DNA of 64,000 bases from Apoda limacodes (taxonomy: Eukaryota > Arthropoda > Insecta > Lepidoptera > Limacodidae), in NCBI GenBank assembly GCA_946406115.1, contig OX291561.1, positions 6,316,273-6,380,272 on the forward strand. The letters are read 5' to 3'. A program made the position numbers and the translations under genes. Numbering within the stretch: position 1 is the first letter of the stretch; each line of letters begins with the position of its first letter. The notes beneath the pieces are model-generated. The model saw nothing but the letters and a program-made list of their open reading frames with translations. It made no database searches and had not been told where the DNA came from. Positions 22,380 to 32,293 of the stretch are shown one piece after another.

Positions 22380-22690
22380 CTTGCAGTGAAAAATAGTGTG
22401 AACTCTAAAGTATCACAACAAAAAATAAAAAACCGGCCAAAAGTGAGACGGGCCCGAGCTTTATGCTCTATCGTTACAAACAGTAACACATACTAGATTC
22501 AATTTTTTCTAAATTATAGCAAATAATAAAATCCGGCTCAGTGTGAAACGGGTCCGAGCCATATACTTATTATTTAGAGAAACGGTAACTCTCTTGTTTG
22601 TTGGAAACGATATTCAAAGTTAAGCAACGTCGGGCTTGGTCAAAACTTGACCACATTTGATGGGTTACCAATTATGCGGACTTATCCAGT
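22380..22690 (+). repeat. 5S rRNA-like SINE
   Basis: 'ggaaacgatattcaaagtta' and 'agcaacgtcgggcttggtca', followed by 'gatgggttacc' (22597-22670), follow the middle of eukaryotic 5S rRNA, including the box A/C promoter region AAGTTAAGCAACGTCGGG. The upstream part has two 'gtgaaacggg(c/t)ccgagc'-type units. The remaining 5S arms are absent, so it is a retroposed derivative, not a functional 5S gene. Confidence 0.6.
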
Positions 22691-22745
22691 AATAGGCGGA
22701 CCGTGTGCTTGTTTGCCACCTTAGTGGTATATAGAAAAAAAAAAC
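22670..22745 (+). repeat. LINE 3' tail fragment
   Basis: 'aggcggaccgtgtgcttgtt' and 'tgccaccttagtggtata' followed by an A-run: reverse-oriented copy of the tail at 51841-51900. Confidence 0.6.
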
Positions 22746-22769
22746 TTAGCGGCAAACAGTTTTTTATGT

Positions 22770-23470
22770 TCTAAATTCGGTTATCGACGTGGAATTTCTA
22801 GGGCGACTACTTGATTTTAGAAAAAAACGACTCACACTTGACGTTTTTGAAGTAATGTTCGTTATGTTAGTTGTAATAGTTACACCATTAGTTATGTTAA
22901 CAGAGTTTAGACGTAAGAGGGTGACAAACAAACAATTTCATTTTCCTATTTATACACCTTTTAACACCATTGTTATTAAATTTTTATTTAAAATTTTTGG
23001 ACTACAATATGGGAATGATTTCCAAACCAGGAAGTTTTTATAGTTTTTGGTAGAGATAACAACTTAAAACGTATTATTATTTGTGTAAATCTTAACTTTT
23101 CCTCATACCATTTTTATCTTTTAAATGGATAACAAGCAACTTTTATTACTACAATAATTTCTTCAAAGTCTCCTAGGATGTGCTGCACCTGAACCCGTGA
23201 CAGGCTGTTGTCATAGAACTAAAGTCGTTTAGTCAAGGTCTTATGGGCGACGGTTTGAAAATTCGCAAAGTCGAGTTACTAGCTCGACAATATTCGAGTA
23301 TCCTTATTAAGTTAGCAGTGTGGTGAAGTGTCTGGTCTTATTAGGCTGCCTTAATTTTTTTTTAAAGAAACGCTAATGCACCGGCAGTAAAGAATTACAA
23401 CGGGCAGGGCAACAAATCAGAATGTACAATAGTTTATTTATGAAAGAAATAAAAATATGAACTTACAGAT
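22770..23470. other. Helitron-like scrap then unassigned DNA
   Basis: 22775-22850 shares 'cgactcacacttgacgtttt' with 3810-3835 and 8280. The remainder shows nothing I can name; the 84-codon frame at 22789-23043 has no homology I recognise. Confidence 0.4.
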
Positions 23471-23474
23471 TAAA

Positions 23475-23690
23475 TTTTTTTGAGGTTTCATGCAAACCTC
23501 CAAACGAAGGAGCTGAAGGTGGGTTGAGCCACCATGTTTTGTGCTGATTAGCGATTGGAATCGGATTTGTATGCAATTTTTTCATTATTGGATGCAAGGA
23601 AATTTTGAATGTCTATGAGCTAATTCCTAGCACCTACATAATTTGTCCCGCAATCTGAGCGAATAAGATTTTCCCATTTCTCATTTCTTT
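23475..23690 (-). pseudogene. BEL/Pao integrase core fragment
   Basis: On the minus strand, 'IRSDCGTNYVGARN' surrounds the second catalytic aspartate. It is followed by 'IDIQNFLASNNEKIA' and a degraded stretch ending near the expected 'PHFGG' region. Confidence 0.7.
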
Positions 23691-23749
23691 GCAATCCCGG
23701 GTACTAGTTTAGCGGTTACATAGTAACGAATCTTTTAATTTAAAGCCCA

Positions 23750-24085
23750 CAGATGAAGGTATGGTTACAAAAATTATCAGCAGAACACTAATTCTTAATC
23801 CATCCAAATATAAATACATGATAATTGGATCAAAATGGCAGATAGACTATATAAGCAGGAAAAGTACTAATATAAAAATCCTTGGTATACAGGTTGATCG
23901 TGTTACAGAGGTCAATAATCTGGGTGTGCTGTTGTTGAGATTGCACGCAACTGCTTTTCCAGGCTTAAAGTCCTATATCGATTACGAGATTTCTTGAGTA
24001 GGGAACTACGCACGTTGCTGTATGACTCACTTATCCTGCCAAAGCTGATCTATGCAAATGTAGTGTATGGTCCCAGACTGCTGGC
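23750..24085 (+). pseudogene. LINE reverse transcriptase fragment
   Basis: 'LILNPSKYKYMIIGSKWQID' and 'ILGIQVDRVTEVNNLGVLL' then, in the next frame, 'NCFSRLKVLYRLRDFLSREL' are post-catalytic LINE thumb sequences. It lies inside BEL/Pao 2 in opposite orientation. Both ends are truncated. Confidence 0.65.
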
Positions 24086-24089
24086 AAAT

Positions 24090-24311
24090 CGATAGGCCGG
24101 GTAAATCGATTGACACTTGTGCAAAGACAGGTTGTGGGCTGACTCTGTCTGTGTGTCTGCCATAAACGGGGCCTTCAGTTGAGGGCGATTCATACACTTG
24201 TAAACTGTGTCTAAAAAATTTGACGAGCTGATAGAATCCGGAATTGCTGGCGTAAAATGGCGTGTAATGTGTCAAAGCCTGCATGGCAGTGTATTTTGGG
24301 ATAGTAGTCAA
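24090..24311 (-). pseudogene. BEL/Pao integrase N-terminal fragment
   Basis: The minus strand reads 'TDRVSPQPVFAQVSIDLPG', the conserved approach to the first catalytic aspartate. It is preceded in another frame by 'CHAGFDTLHAILRQQF'. Confidence 0.65.
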
Positions 24312-24318
24312 TTATCCA

Positions 24319-24960
24319 CTAGAGGGCTAAGGCTGGGTAAAAAAGAGGGTACTGAGCTTTGTATCTAAGAGCCGAGTTGGCTAAGCGACCACCTACTCTG
24401 AGCAGATCATCCTTTAACGAGGGTGAGACGCGTTGTAGTCGCACAGTACAAGTTTTATTGGGGCGCACACGGTGGATGTCTTCGGCGAACATGTTGAGCT
24501 GAACAGAACGCACCCAGTGCAAGAGCGCTTCTTTGCGTTCGCTGACAGTAATAAGACCCATGAGGCGAGCGTCACAATTTTCCTGGGTTTGAGTTCTGGG
24601 AGCAGATGGTGACCTAGAACTAAAGGCATAGTAAGCCACGTATCTGGTGGGGTTTTAAGCCATTCAGGTGACCACCAAAGATGATGTTTTAGAATGTCTT
24701 GAGCAGACATACCTCTGCTCGCACTGTCGCTAAGGTTTAAAGGAGAAGTTACGTGACTCCAAATGGGATTGCATGTAGTGGCCTCAATCGCAGAGACCCG
24801 GTTGGCCTCAAATACTTGAAGTGATTGAGGAGGAGTATTCAGCCTAGGAAGTTGTAGAGCAGAAAGTCGAGGTAAGTCATCGAAAATGTGCTGAAACTGA
24901 AGAGTGAGCTCGGTAGGAGTCCGTTCATCACAATCCAGTTTTAAACTCCAGTGATGCTGG
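24319..24960 (-). pseudogene. BEL/Pao RNase H end and integrase leader
   Basis: 'DILKHHLWWSPEWLKTPPDT' (24414-24710) is the conserved end of the RNase H region. 'DDLLRVGGRLANSALRYKAQ' (24319-24639) is the integrase leader. The two frames overlap, showing a frameshift. Confidence 0.75.
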
Positions 24961-24961
24961 A

Positions 24962-25658
24962 TTAATAATTTTGCGCAGAAGATGACAGGACTAATCCATT
25001 CATTTGCATCAAACAGTCGGGCTTAAGTGCCGAGGCTGGATCTTTTTGTAAATTTCTCCAAGACCGGGATTGAGATGTTGTAGGTAAACGTATCAGTCTG
25101 TGGTATCCATTGAATACCAAGTACCTTGATGGCATTGAAGTCTGGGCTGAGTTCAAAGTCCTAAGGCATGTCACACTAGTCTTCTGGAAAACGGTCTAGA
25201 AGCTCTTGAGTGGAATGGACCTCTGTCTATTTTCGCAAATTGAATCCTCCTAGAGCTAATATCTTGATGAGTTCGGTCTGCAGTGCCTGAGCATTTGCGA
25301 CTAAGTGATGCCCTGTCAGGATGTCATCCACAAAAATGGAACGGGTAAGAACATGTGCGGCCAGGGGGAAGCGATGCCCCTCATCGGAGACCAGCTGGAG
25401 GATAGAACGGTTTGCAAGAAATGGGCTGGGCCGAAGATCATAGGCAACCGTAGACAAGGCATGTGAGTAGGGGCTGATCAGGAGCAGAGCGCCATAGAAT
25501 GAGCTGAAATTGTCTTTGGTCTGGGTGAATAAGTATGTTCCTGAACATCATCTGGATGTCTGTACTGAATACCACCTGTTGTGCGGAAGTGGAGGATGAT
25601 GTCAGTGATGTCTCGCTGAAGAGGTGGGCCGGTGTGCAGACAGTCATTGAGACTAATT
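24962..25658 (-). pseudogene. BEL/Pao reverse transcriptase
   Basis: From the right: 'SLNDCLHTGPPLQ', 'VVFSTDIQMMFRNILIHPDQ' (25438-25647), 'RSIFVDDILTGHHLVANAQA' with the catalytic FVDD (25227-25457), then 'ALGGFNLRK' and a stop. 24962-25174 continues with further polymerase sequence. At least two frameshifts. A normal element would have protease upstream, but the sequence stops at the copia LTR. Confidence 0.8.
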
Positions 25659-25867
25659 TGTTAAGACTCCTTTGTTAGTCTCTGTTTTGTCTGTGCCAGT
25701 GTTTGGTTACCAAGACAACATTCAGTTTCAAGACATTTCAGTTATTTTAATGAAAGATAGTCAATGTATTGTAAAATACTGATATAGTCGTTTTATTATA
25801 CAATGAGATGCTAAATATGTTTTATCTATACTCAACTCTATAAATCCACGTATGGTATACTTTAATA
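25659..25867 (+). repeat. Copia 5' LTR
   Basis: Begins TGTTAAGACTCC and ends CTTTAATA. Compared with the 3' LTR it has a ~15-bp extra segment near 25710 and several substitutions, so the insertion is not recent. Confidence 0.9.
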
Positions 25868-25878
25868 TGGTAGCAGAG
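25868..25878 (+). promoter_or_regulatory. Copia primer-binding site
   Basis: TGGTAGCAGAG directly follows the 5' LTR and is complementary to the 3' end of eukaryotic initiator methionine tRNA, the usual copia-type primer. Confidence 0.75.
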
Positions 25879-25967
25879 CGTTAAAAGGTAGAGCTTACTA
25901 AAAGTTTTTTTCTATTGAAATACAATTATTTCTAAGCAAGACTTGTTGCCGTGGTCATAAAATTATC

Positions 25968-26520
25968 TTGGATAAGGTGATAGCGATTGCCTCAAAGGTA
26001 CAGGTAATGCACCTTAATGGAATAAATTATAAGCATTGGAGGTATAGAACCGAAACAGTATGCAGGGCGATACCCAGTGCTGAGGATATCTTAGAGGGTA
26101 AATTTCATAAACCTCAAGAACTAGCAGCAACTGCTAATGCCGCTGCTCAAGCAAAATTTGAAAAAGACCTTATACAATTTCGGTACGTTGATAGTGCAGT
26201 GCTGACGCTGATGACAACTTATATGACGGACGAAATACTAGATCAAGTCGTACGTTGCCTGAAAAATACTTTGCTTTCAAATCAAGTTGTCTCCTGATTA
26301 CAAAGAAAGATTGTAGAATAGAGAACTTAACTTCACAACTAAGTGCATATGAGAAAGCTTTAAGCATTAAAGAAGATGTAGACCATGTTGAAGAAGTATT
26401 AACCGTAAGTACACAAAAGAAAAAAGTTTACAAATGCAATTAATGTGAAGAAATTGGACACGTAGTACGTAAATGTAAAAAATGGATAAACGATGGACAC
26501 CCACGAAAACCGTCGACCAG
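25968..26520 (+). pseudogene. Copia gag
   Basis: The first frame (25968-26297) starts 'MDKVIAIASKVQVMHLNGIN' and contains 'NYKHWRYRTETV', as in the copia gag opening. The second (from 26255) continues with 'SQLSAYEKALSIKEDVDHVE'. The CCHC knuckle at ~26432-26475 reads CN-stop-CEEIGHVVRKC, so a stop sits between the first two cysteines. Confidence 0.8.
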
Positions 26521-26557
26521 TAGTCAGAATTCAAATGTTAACCTAACAGCACTAGCG

Positions 26558-27863
26558 TTGGATGATGCAATGCCTATAGATAAGGATAATTGGTATGTCG
26601 ATAACGGTGTGACTAGCCATTTTACTAACAGAGTTGATTTCTTCGAGAGCTTCGAGCACTTTAAAGGTTTACATACAGTGACTACGGCGAATGGACAAAC
26701 TATCGAAGCCATTGGGATGGGCAATATTCGAGCTGAATCCAACATAAACGCAAAAGTTGAGCAGCTATTACTTAAAGATGTCTGGTATGTTCCCAAAATT
26801 AAGATTATTTTTAATACTTTCTGTGCACGATAATTGTTCAACGTACTTAACGTTCGAGTCTACACCAGTACAGTGCTTACTTAAAGTGATTAAAGACATC
26901 AAAGTTATTTGGACCAGAGAAATCAAAGGTGGACTATTTAAGTTAAAAATTAACTGTGTAGCACCCAGAAATACAGAAGTCAATCAAATATTGTTAAACC
27001 CACTACAAGTATACCACGAAAGGCTAGCACACCAAAACAAGAGACATGTCCGACAGGTGATCGAACATGAACTCGGACTGAAAGTGGAGAACACACAATC
27101 AGACATATGCGAAGGCTGTGTACATGGAAAGGCTCATAAGCTTCCTTTTGTTACAAGGATTAGAGCCAATAAGCCTGGAGAGCTTATCCACACTGACTTA
27201 TGCGGACCCTTTCCATATTCAATAGGCTGTAAGTTAAAATACTATATCATGTTCAAAGACGACACACGTTACTGCCACATCTATTTTCTGCATGAAAAGT
27301 CTGAAGCAGCTTCAAAACTAAAAGTTTTTCTAAAACAAGCTGAAGTAACAGGACATACAGTAAAAGAAATACTTAGCGATAATGGGGGAGAGTTCGTCAG
27401 TGAAGAATTTAAAAGTATCTTAACGGAATCCGGCATTAACCAAAGATTTACGATGCCCCACACACCAGTACAAGCAAGTTGCGTAGAGCGCGAAAACAGA
27501 ACTGTGGTAGAAGCAGCTCCTGCCATCATGCACGCACATGATAAAATTCCTGATGGTCTATGGGCAGAGATAATGGATGCTACTGTTTACGTGTTAAATC
27601 GTATTGAACCGTCAAATGTTCCACACAAATCTCCTTATGAGCTGTGGCATGGTAAAAAACCAGCGATAAAACATCTAAGAATTATAGGTTGCACGTGTTA
27701 TGCCCAGATTCCTAAAGCTAATCGCAAGAGGCTACAAAGCAAAGCCAAGAAAGGGATACTTATTGGCTACGAAGGAGACGAAGGCTACAGAATTTGGGAT
27801 AAAGAAGCATCTAAACTGATTAGATCCAGAGATGTAACATTTCAGGATATCTCCTGTTACTAA
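26558..27863 (+). pseudogene. Copia protease and integrase
   Basis: The protease motif is 'WYVDNGVTSHFTN' (26590), where DNG replaces the usual DSG. A frameshift near 26810 leads into the integrase frame. That frame has an HHCC zinc site ('YHERLAHQNKRH', 'CEGCVHGKAH') and all three catalytic residues in context: 'HTDLCGPF', 'LSDNGGEF' and 'SCVERENRT'. The region ends with the copia-type 'PYELWHGKKPAIKHLRIIGC' block and a stop at 27863. Compared with the fragment at 29275-29460, one codon is missing after 'FKDD'. Confidence 0.85.
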
Positions 27864-28120
27864 TATACTAATTACTGGGTAAATCTAAAGAGAATACACC
27901 CGAAAAACAGAAGACTGATTTCCAGAAGAACTTAACGTTTCGAAATCGCGATAAGGAAGTCGAAGTTAATGAAAGAGATATTAAGGAGAGAGACCAGATA
28001 AGATAATGTGTTGAAGACAAGAGCATTAGCATCTGCCTGCAACTAGGCAGATTAACAACATGCTGACAAAACCTTTACATGGGCCCGGAACAGAAATGCT
28101 AAAGAAGATGGCTGGCATTA

Positions 28121-28134
28121 CAAACGGAGGTGGA
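28121..28134 (+). promoter_or_regulatory. Copia polypurine tract
   Basis: 'aaacggaggtgga' lies immediately before the 3' LTR, the expected plus-strand priming site. Confidence 0.6.
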
Positions 28135-28328
28135 TGTTAAGACTCCTTTGTTAGTCTCTGTTTTGTCTGTGCCAGTGTTGCGTTACCAAGACAACTATTC
28201 AGTTATTTTAATGAAAGATAGTCAATGTATTGTAAAATACTGATATAGTCATTTTATTATACAATGAGATGCTAAATGTGTTTTATCTATACTCAACTCT
28301 TTAAATCCACGTATGGTATACTTTAATA
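28135..28328 (+). repeat. Copia 3' LTR
   Basis: Same TGTTAAGACTCC start and CTTTAATA end as 25659-25867; about six substitutions and one 15-bp gap separate them by eye. Confidence 0.9.
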
Positions 28329-28333
28329 TAATT

Positions 28334-29160
28334 ATGACGTGGGTGTGTTTTCATCCACTGTTTAACCCTTTTGGGGAATAAAAGCAGTGTCGTTATAACT
28401 AGGTACACTACATATGTATATTTATAATAATAAGTATAATTATAAGTATTTGTATCAGTTCTCTGGTATCAATCTATAGTAAAAGTCTTGCTCAGTATGG
28501 GACAAGATGGCGCTGTGTATAATGCGCAGCTATTTTTATTTGTATTTGTACTCGACAAAAGGAACCCTATTACTAAATTATACCATTATTTATGCTCATA
28601 CTATTTATTAGGTATTGTGTTTTGTGGTTCTTTTAGTTATTGACGACAGCAGATATAAATATATATTATAAGTATACACATACACTAGTTTTTGTTTGTG
28701 ACTTAGGTTGCATGAATATCCAAATACGAGTTGATATGTACGAAAACATAATAAAACTTACCACAATACTATTTTTGTGCGCGTGTCTATGTATTGTGTA
28801 GCATTTAATACCTATATGCGCGTTGATTAAAACGCACGGATTGGCAAAATATTACGTGTACCAGCTATATATAAAATAAACCCGTAAGTTAAGACTGGGG
28901 TATACGCCAACGACCTAGCTCGTTTGAGCGAAGCTAGTAAAAATGCACCCCGCGTGTCCCATTAACCTATTTACGCAGTCGAACTTAGACTAGTCGGGCC
29001 GGCGTGCAGTAAGATATTTCAAACGCAGCGTATAAGAATAGGGCCCGCATACGTTGCAAAAATTTAGGACAAGTAAAGTAAATATTAAATATGATTTTAA
29101 TTAGGCAGTGTGATTTAAAGTTATTAAAGAATCCATACTATTATTATAAATAAAAATGTG
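28334..29160. other. Intergenic with SINE tail
   Basis: 28440-28555 has 'cagttctctggtatcaatct' and 'gggacaagatggcgctgtgt', matching the tail region of the SINE at 16598-16835. Nothing recognised in the rest. Confidence 0.5.
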
Positions 29161-29274
29161 TGTCAGTACGTTCGTTGGTTTGCTCTTTCACAACAGCGTG
29201 AGAGCTAGGAAACGACAAGATTTTTTTGCACAAAATATATAGGCTACTTTTTATCCTGACTGAGAGGAACATGC

Positions 29275-29460
29275 AGACAGATATTAAGATACTTTTAAAT
29301 TCTTCACTGACGAACTCTTCCCCATTATCGCTTAATATTTCGTTTACTATATGTCCTGTTACTTCAGCTTGTTTTAGAAAAACTTTTAGTTTCAGACTTT
29401 TCATGCAGAAAATAGATGTGGCGGTAACGTGTGTAGTCGTCTTTGAACATGATATAGTAT
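29275..29460 (-). mobile_element. Copia integrase fragment
   Basis: The reverse complement matches 27240-27425 closely and encodes 'LKVFLKQAEVTGHIVNEILS' and the DNG of the catalytic core. It differs from that copy by keeping the tyrosine codon after 'FKDD' and lacking ~12 bp near 'KSE', so it comes from a separate copy. It lies between LINE-derived segments. Confidence 0.85.
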
Positions 29461-30036
29461 TTAAACTTAGAGAAAACCTTGGTAGGAAGCTCATTCCACA
29501 ACCCAAGCGTTCGTGGGAGGGAGACGCGACCATCGTACCAAGTTTACCCGTCCCTAGTCAGAGACCTTGGACAGACTGATTTCGATTTGAGACACAAGTT
29601 CTTTACGTTTTTCCTCCACAACGAAGGAACTTGCACGGTCCTTGTAATAAGCGTCTCCAGTACTGTCATCTGCATAGCAATGTACGTTGTTAATGTCCAA
29701 CATATCATTGATGTGCAATAGAAACAGCGTAGGAGACAGCACAGAGCCTTGCGGGAAACCAGCATTAATGTCCATGCTATCAGGGCACCTACCGTCAACT
29801 ACGGCTCGTATGCGTCGGGTGGACAAAAAGCTAAATATCCATTTGCACAAACCCTCGGGCCCTCCGTAAGATGGCAACTTCGATAGAAAACCCCGGTGCC
29901 AGACCCGATCGAACGCCTTCACCATGTCTAGGCTACATGCCAATGCCTACTCCTGACTCTCAATGGCTAGTGCCCATCGGTGTGTGAGATACTATAGAAG
30001 GTCACCAGACGAGCGACCGTGGCGAAAGCCATATTG
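29461..30036 (-). pseudogene. LINE reverse transcriptase pieces
   Basis: From the right: 'NQYGFRHGRSSGDLL', 'DMVKAFDRVWHRGFLSKLPS', 'NAGFPQGSVLSPTLFL' and 'CYADDST' (29554-29943), an intact YADD catalytic box. Then 29461-29540 gives 'VSLPRTLGLWNELPTKVFSL', the C-terminus. The middle thumb region is deleted. The same C-terminus is at 51904-52200. The right edge falls within one codon or so of the start of the duplicated block at 30037. Confidence 0.8.
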
Positions 30037-30226
30037 ATTACCACAATATAGCTACAAATTAACGATTTTCGGATTTTCACCTTAACTCGTGCTGGTCTTA
30101 AAAACCATTTAGCTTTTTAGATAAGCTGATATTTTAAAAGGAAACTCGAAATAACAAGATTCCAAACCTTTCTGTTGTAAATTACAAAATAAAGGTGTCT
30201 CAAGTTTTTAGCAAGAAAGTATAAAT

Positions 30227-30337
30227 CGCGCCACTTAAGTTGAACCTGCGCAGTAACACATTTTTGGTTCGTTAGTACATTCGTCCGTACTGCACCTGCG
30301 CAGACGGCCGCCATTTTAGTTCAACTTACGTGGCGCG
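30227..30337. mobile_element. Palindromic 111-bp MITE, copy 1
   Basis: Ends CGCGCCAC(T)TAAGTTGAAC and GTTCAACTTACGTGGCGCG are inverted repeats; inner CCTGCGCAG occurs in both halves as a direct repeat. The T at 30235 breaks the palindrome. Other copies: 51371-51481 and 54755-54865. TATAA flanks both sides a few bases out and may be a target duplication. Confidence 0.8.
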
Positions 30338-31424
30338 GATTATAACAGCCAGGCTAAATTCGAATTCATTTGCAGATTTAGTACGAAACTTGGAAGCTAC
30401 TCTCTCTTTTTGGTCGCAGCCGCTAGCTAACGCAAACTTTCACCAGTTTCGTCTTTACCACTTCAACAACAAAGAAAACTTAGTTCATAGCACTAAGAAG
30501 AAAGCCGATCTACTCGAGGGTTTCTCTCTTTGCCTCGAAATTGACTTTGAATGACGAAGACCATACCGGAAATCTCCATAACAGCGAGTGAGGCAGCCGG
30601 AAATCCAGCAGGGTAGCTTAAATATTATGAAATTGAGATATCTTTTCATTTTATTACCACAATATGCAATTTCCTTCTCAATGCAAGTCTGCCCTGCATA
30701 CTTCCAGTGCCCTAAAAAGCAGTTTAATAGTAAGAACATAAGCATTTTTATAAACATAAAAATCTGTCTCAGGTACTATATTGCTTTTTTGTAATGTTTT
30801 GCGTGTATTTTGCATGAAAGAACAATTTAACCAAAAATAATTACAATAAAAAAAATGGGTTGCCACAGCGAAGATGAAAAAATAATAAAACAACGAACCT
30901 GCAACCTGCAAATAAAAAACAAATATAAATTTGTCATCATAGCCAAAAGACTTTCTACAGTCCACTACTGAGCTCACCCACACTTCAACTCCCGACTCCT
31001 GAACCGTAGTCACCACTTTTTATTCTCCATCGGTTATCGGTTTGATCGACAAGAAATATGGTCTGCCGAGTTAACCGACTATTTAAGCTATGTTTGTGGG
31101 TAACTATAATTATTTGGCGAAATTATATTTTCTGAATATAACTGTACACAACAACATTTAGCATCACGCTTGCCTTGCCGTGTTATTGACCCCGTAAATG
31201 AATTTTAAAGAATTAAATGAGATCATCAAAATTGTAAAAAATTCAAAACCTTACTGACTCTGCTACTAGTACATTTTACTTACTCTGCTACTAGTGTATT
31301 TTACTTACTTACTTCACTAAGAGATATATATATTATTGCCATTAATACGAACAACTAACACGTTTAACTAACACGTCACGCCAAACCCAGTATATGTCGC
31401 TGGTAACTTACTTACTTAAGGTGG

Positions 31425-31970
31425 TCCAGGATTATGTCTACCTGGACAGTATTGAAAATTGGCCGGAACAACTTTAAGGAGGAAGCTGACAGGAGGGTCC
31501 AGCCAGTAAAGCCTTTTCGTCGCCTATATCGCAGAGTCTGTGGACGAAGGTCACTAATCGGTGCATCCTTCCTCTGTCAGGATTTACGCTGCCAAAACAT
31601 GGACACTTACTGCGGGGCTAGTTCACAAGCTCAAAGTTGCCCAGCGCGCTGTGGAACAAGCTATGCTAAATTTCTCTGAGAGATCAGAAATGAGGACATC
31701 CGAAAGAGAACTTAATTCACCGACATAGCTCGTAGAATCAGCTAGCTAAAGTAGCAGTAGACTGGCCATATCTGACAATGGATCGCATCCGTTTATCCTA
31801 GAGTGTAGATAGCGTATGGAAAAGCAAATCGTGGGACGCCTCCCAGCTCGATAGACCGATGACCTTAAGAGGGTGGCTGGTAATAGTTGGATGCGGACGG
31901 TAGAGGTTCGAGACTCGTGCGAAGTGGCGTGCCATGGAGGAAGATCATGTCCAGCCATGGAGCTCATAAG
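31425..31970 (+). pseudogene. RTE-like LINE C-terminal fragment
   Basis: Split over frames it reads 'EEADRRVQPVKPFRRLYRRV', 'WTKVTNRCILPLSGF', 'VHKLKVAQRAVEQAML' and 'GWLVIVGCGR'. This is the order seen at the end of RTE-type LINE polyproteins after the polymerase domain. Many stops. It lies 3' of the Toll gene. Confidence 0.6.
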
Positions 31971-32092
31971 CTATATTATGCTGTAAATATTGTTTGTTTT
32001 GGAAGAAATATTAAACATACATTTATAAAGTATATATTTATGCAAGTTAGTTGGACTTATGTTTTCACACTAAGGCTCATGATAGGGAATTT

Positions 32093-32127
32093 ATGCGAAC
32101 TATAGATGTATTATCTATAGTTCGCAT
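32093..32127. repeat. Perfect 15-bp hairpin
   Basis: ATGCGAACTATAGAT, a 5-base loop GTATT, then ATCTATAGTTCGCAT. It lies ~100 bp beyond the Toll polyadenylation signal; no known function. Confidence 0.8.
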
Positions 32128-32224
32128 TTATTTGAAAGACCATATGTAGTCTGAAGCTGGATAACGATACACAATTAAATTATTGAACACCATACAAGAT
32201 AAGAAGTAAATAACTTATATATCT

Positions 32225-32230
32225 TTTATT
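32225..32230 (-). promoter_or_regulatory. Toll polyadenylation signal
   Basis: AATAAA on the minus strand, about 65 nt after the Toll stop codon. Confidence 0.65.
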
Positions 32231-32293
32231 TTATATTAAACTTTTGGCATGAAAACTTTATACAGCGTTACATTAAAGCAATATAAATGCAAA

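Larger units (their letters stand above)
23475..25658 (-). mobile_element. BEL/Pao LTR retrotransposon 2, broken
   Basis: On the minus strand, from right to left, are reverse transcriptase (25658-25200), RNase H end and integrase leader (24960-24319), the integrase zinc-binding/core start (24311-24090), a LINE fragment on the plus strand (23750-24085), and more integrase core (23690-23475). Each part carries stops and frame changes. The right end coincides with the left LTR of the copia element at 25659. No gag, protease or LTR is recognised. Confidence 0.75.
25659..28328 (+). mobile_element. Copia-type LTR retrotransposon, internally deleted
   Basis: Both LTRs (25659-25867 and 28135-28328) and a perfect 5-bp target duplication TAATT (25654-25658 and 28329-28333) delimit the element. 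The order gag, protease, integrase is that of Ty1/copia. Reverse transcriptase and most of RNase H are missing; only a short C-terminal trace ('NMLTKPLHGPG', ~28050) remains before the 3' LTR. The gag zinc knuckle has a stop and there is a frameshift near 26810. The element cannot replicate alone. Confidence 0.9.

Noticed and set aside
22597..22670. A functional 5S rRNA gene
   Set aside because: Only the central part matches and no T-run terminator follows at the right distance; it is a retroposed fragment.
29144..29533. A 129-codon minus-strand frame that looks like a single protein
   Set aside because: It is a chance run across LINE, copia and unrelated DNA; the LINE part is in the wrong frame.
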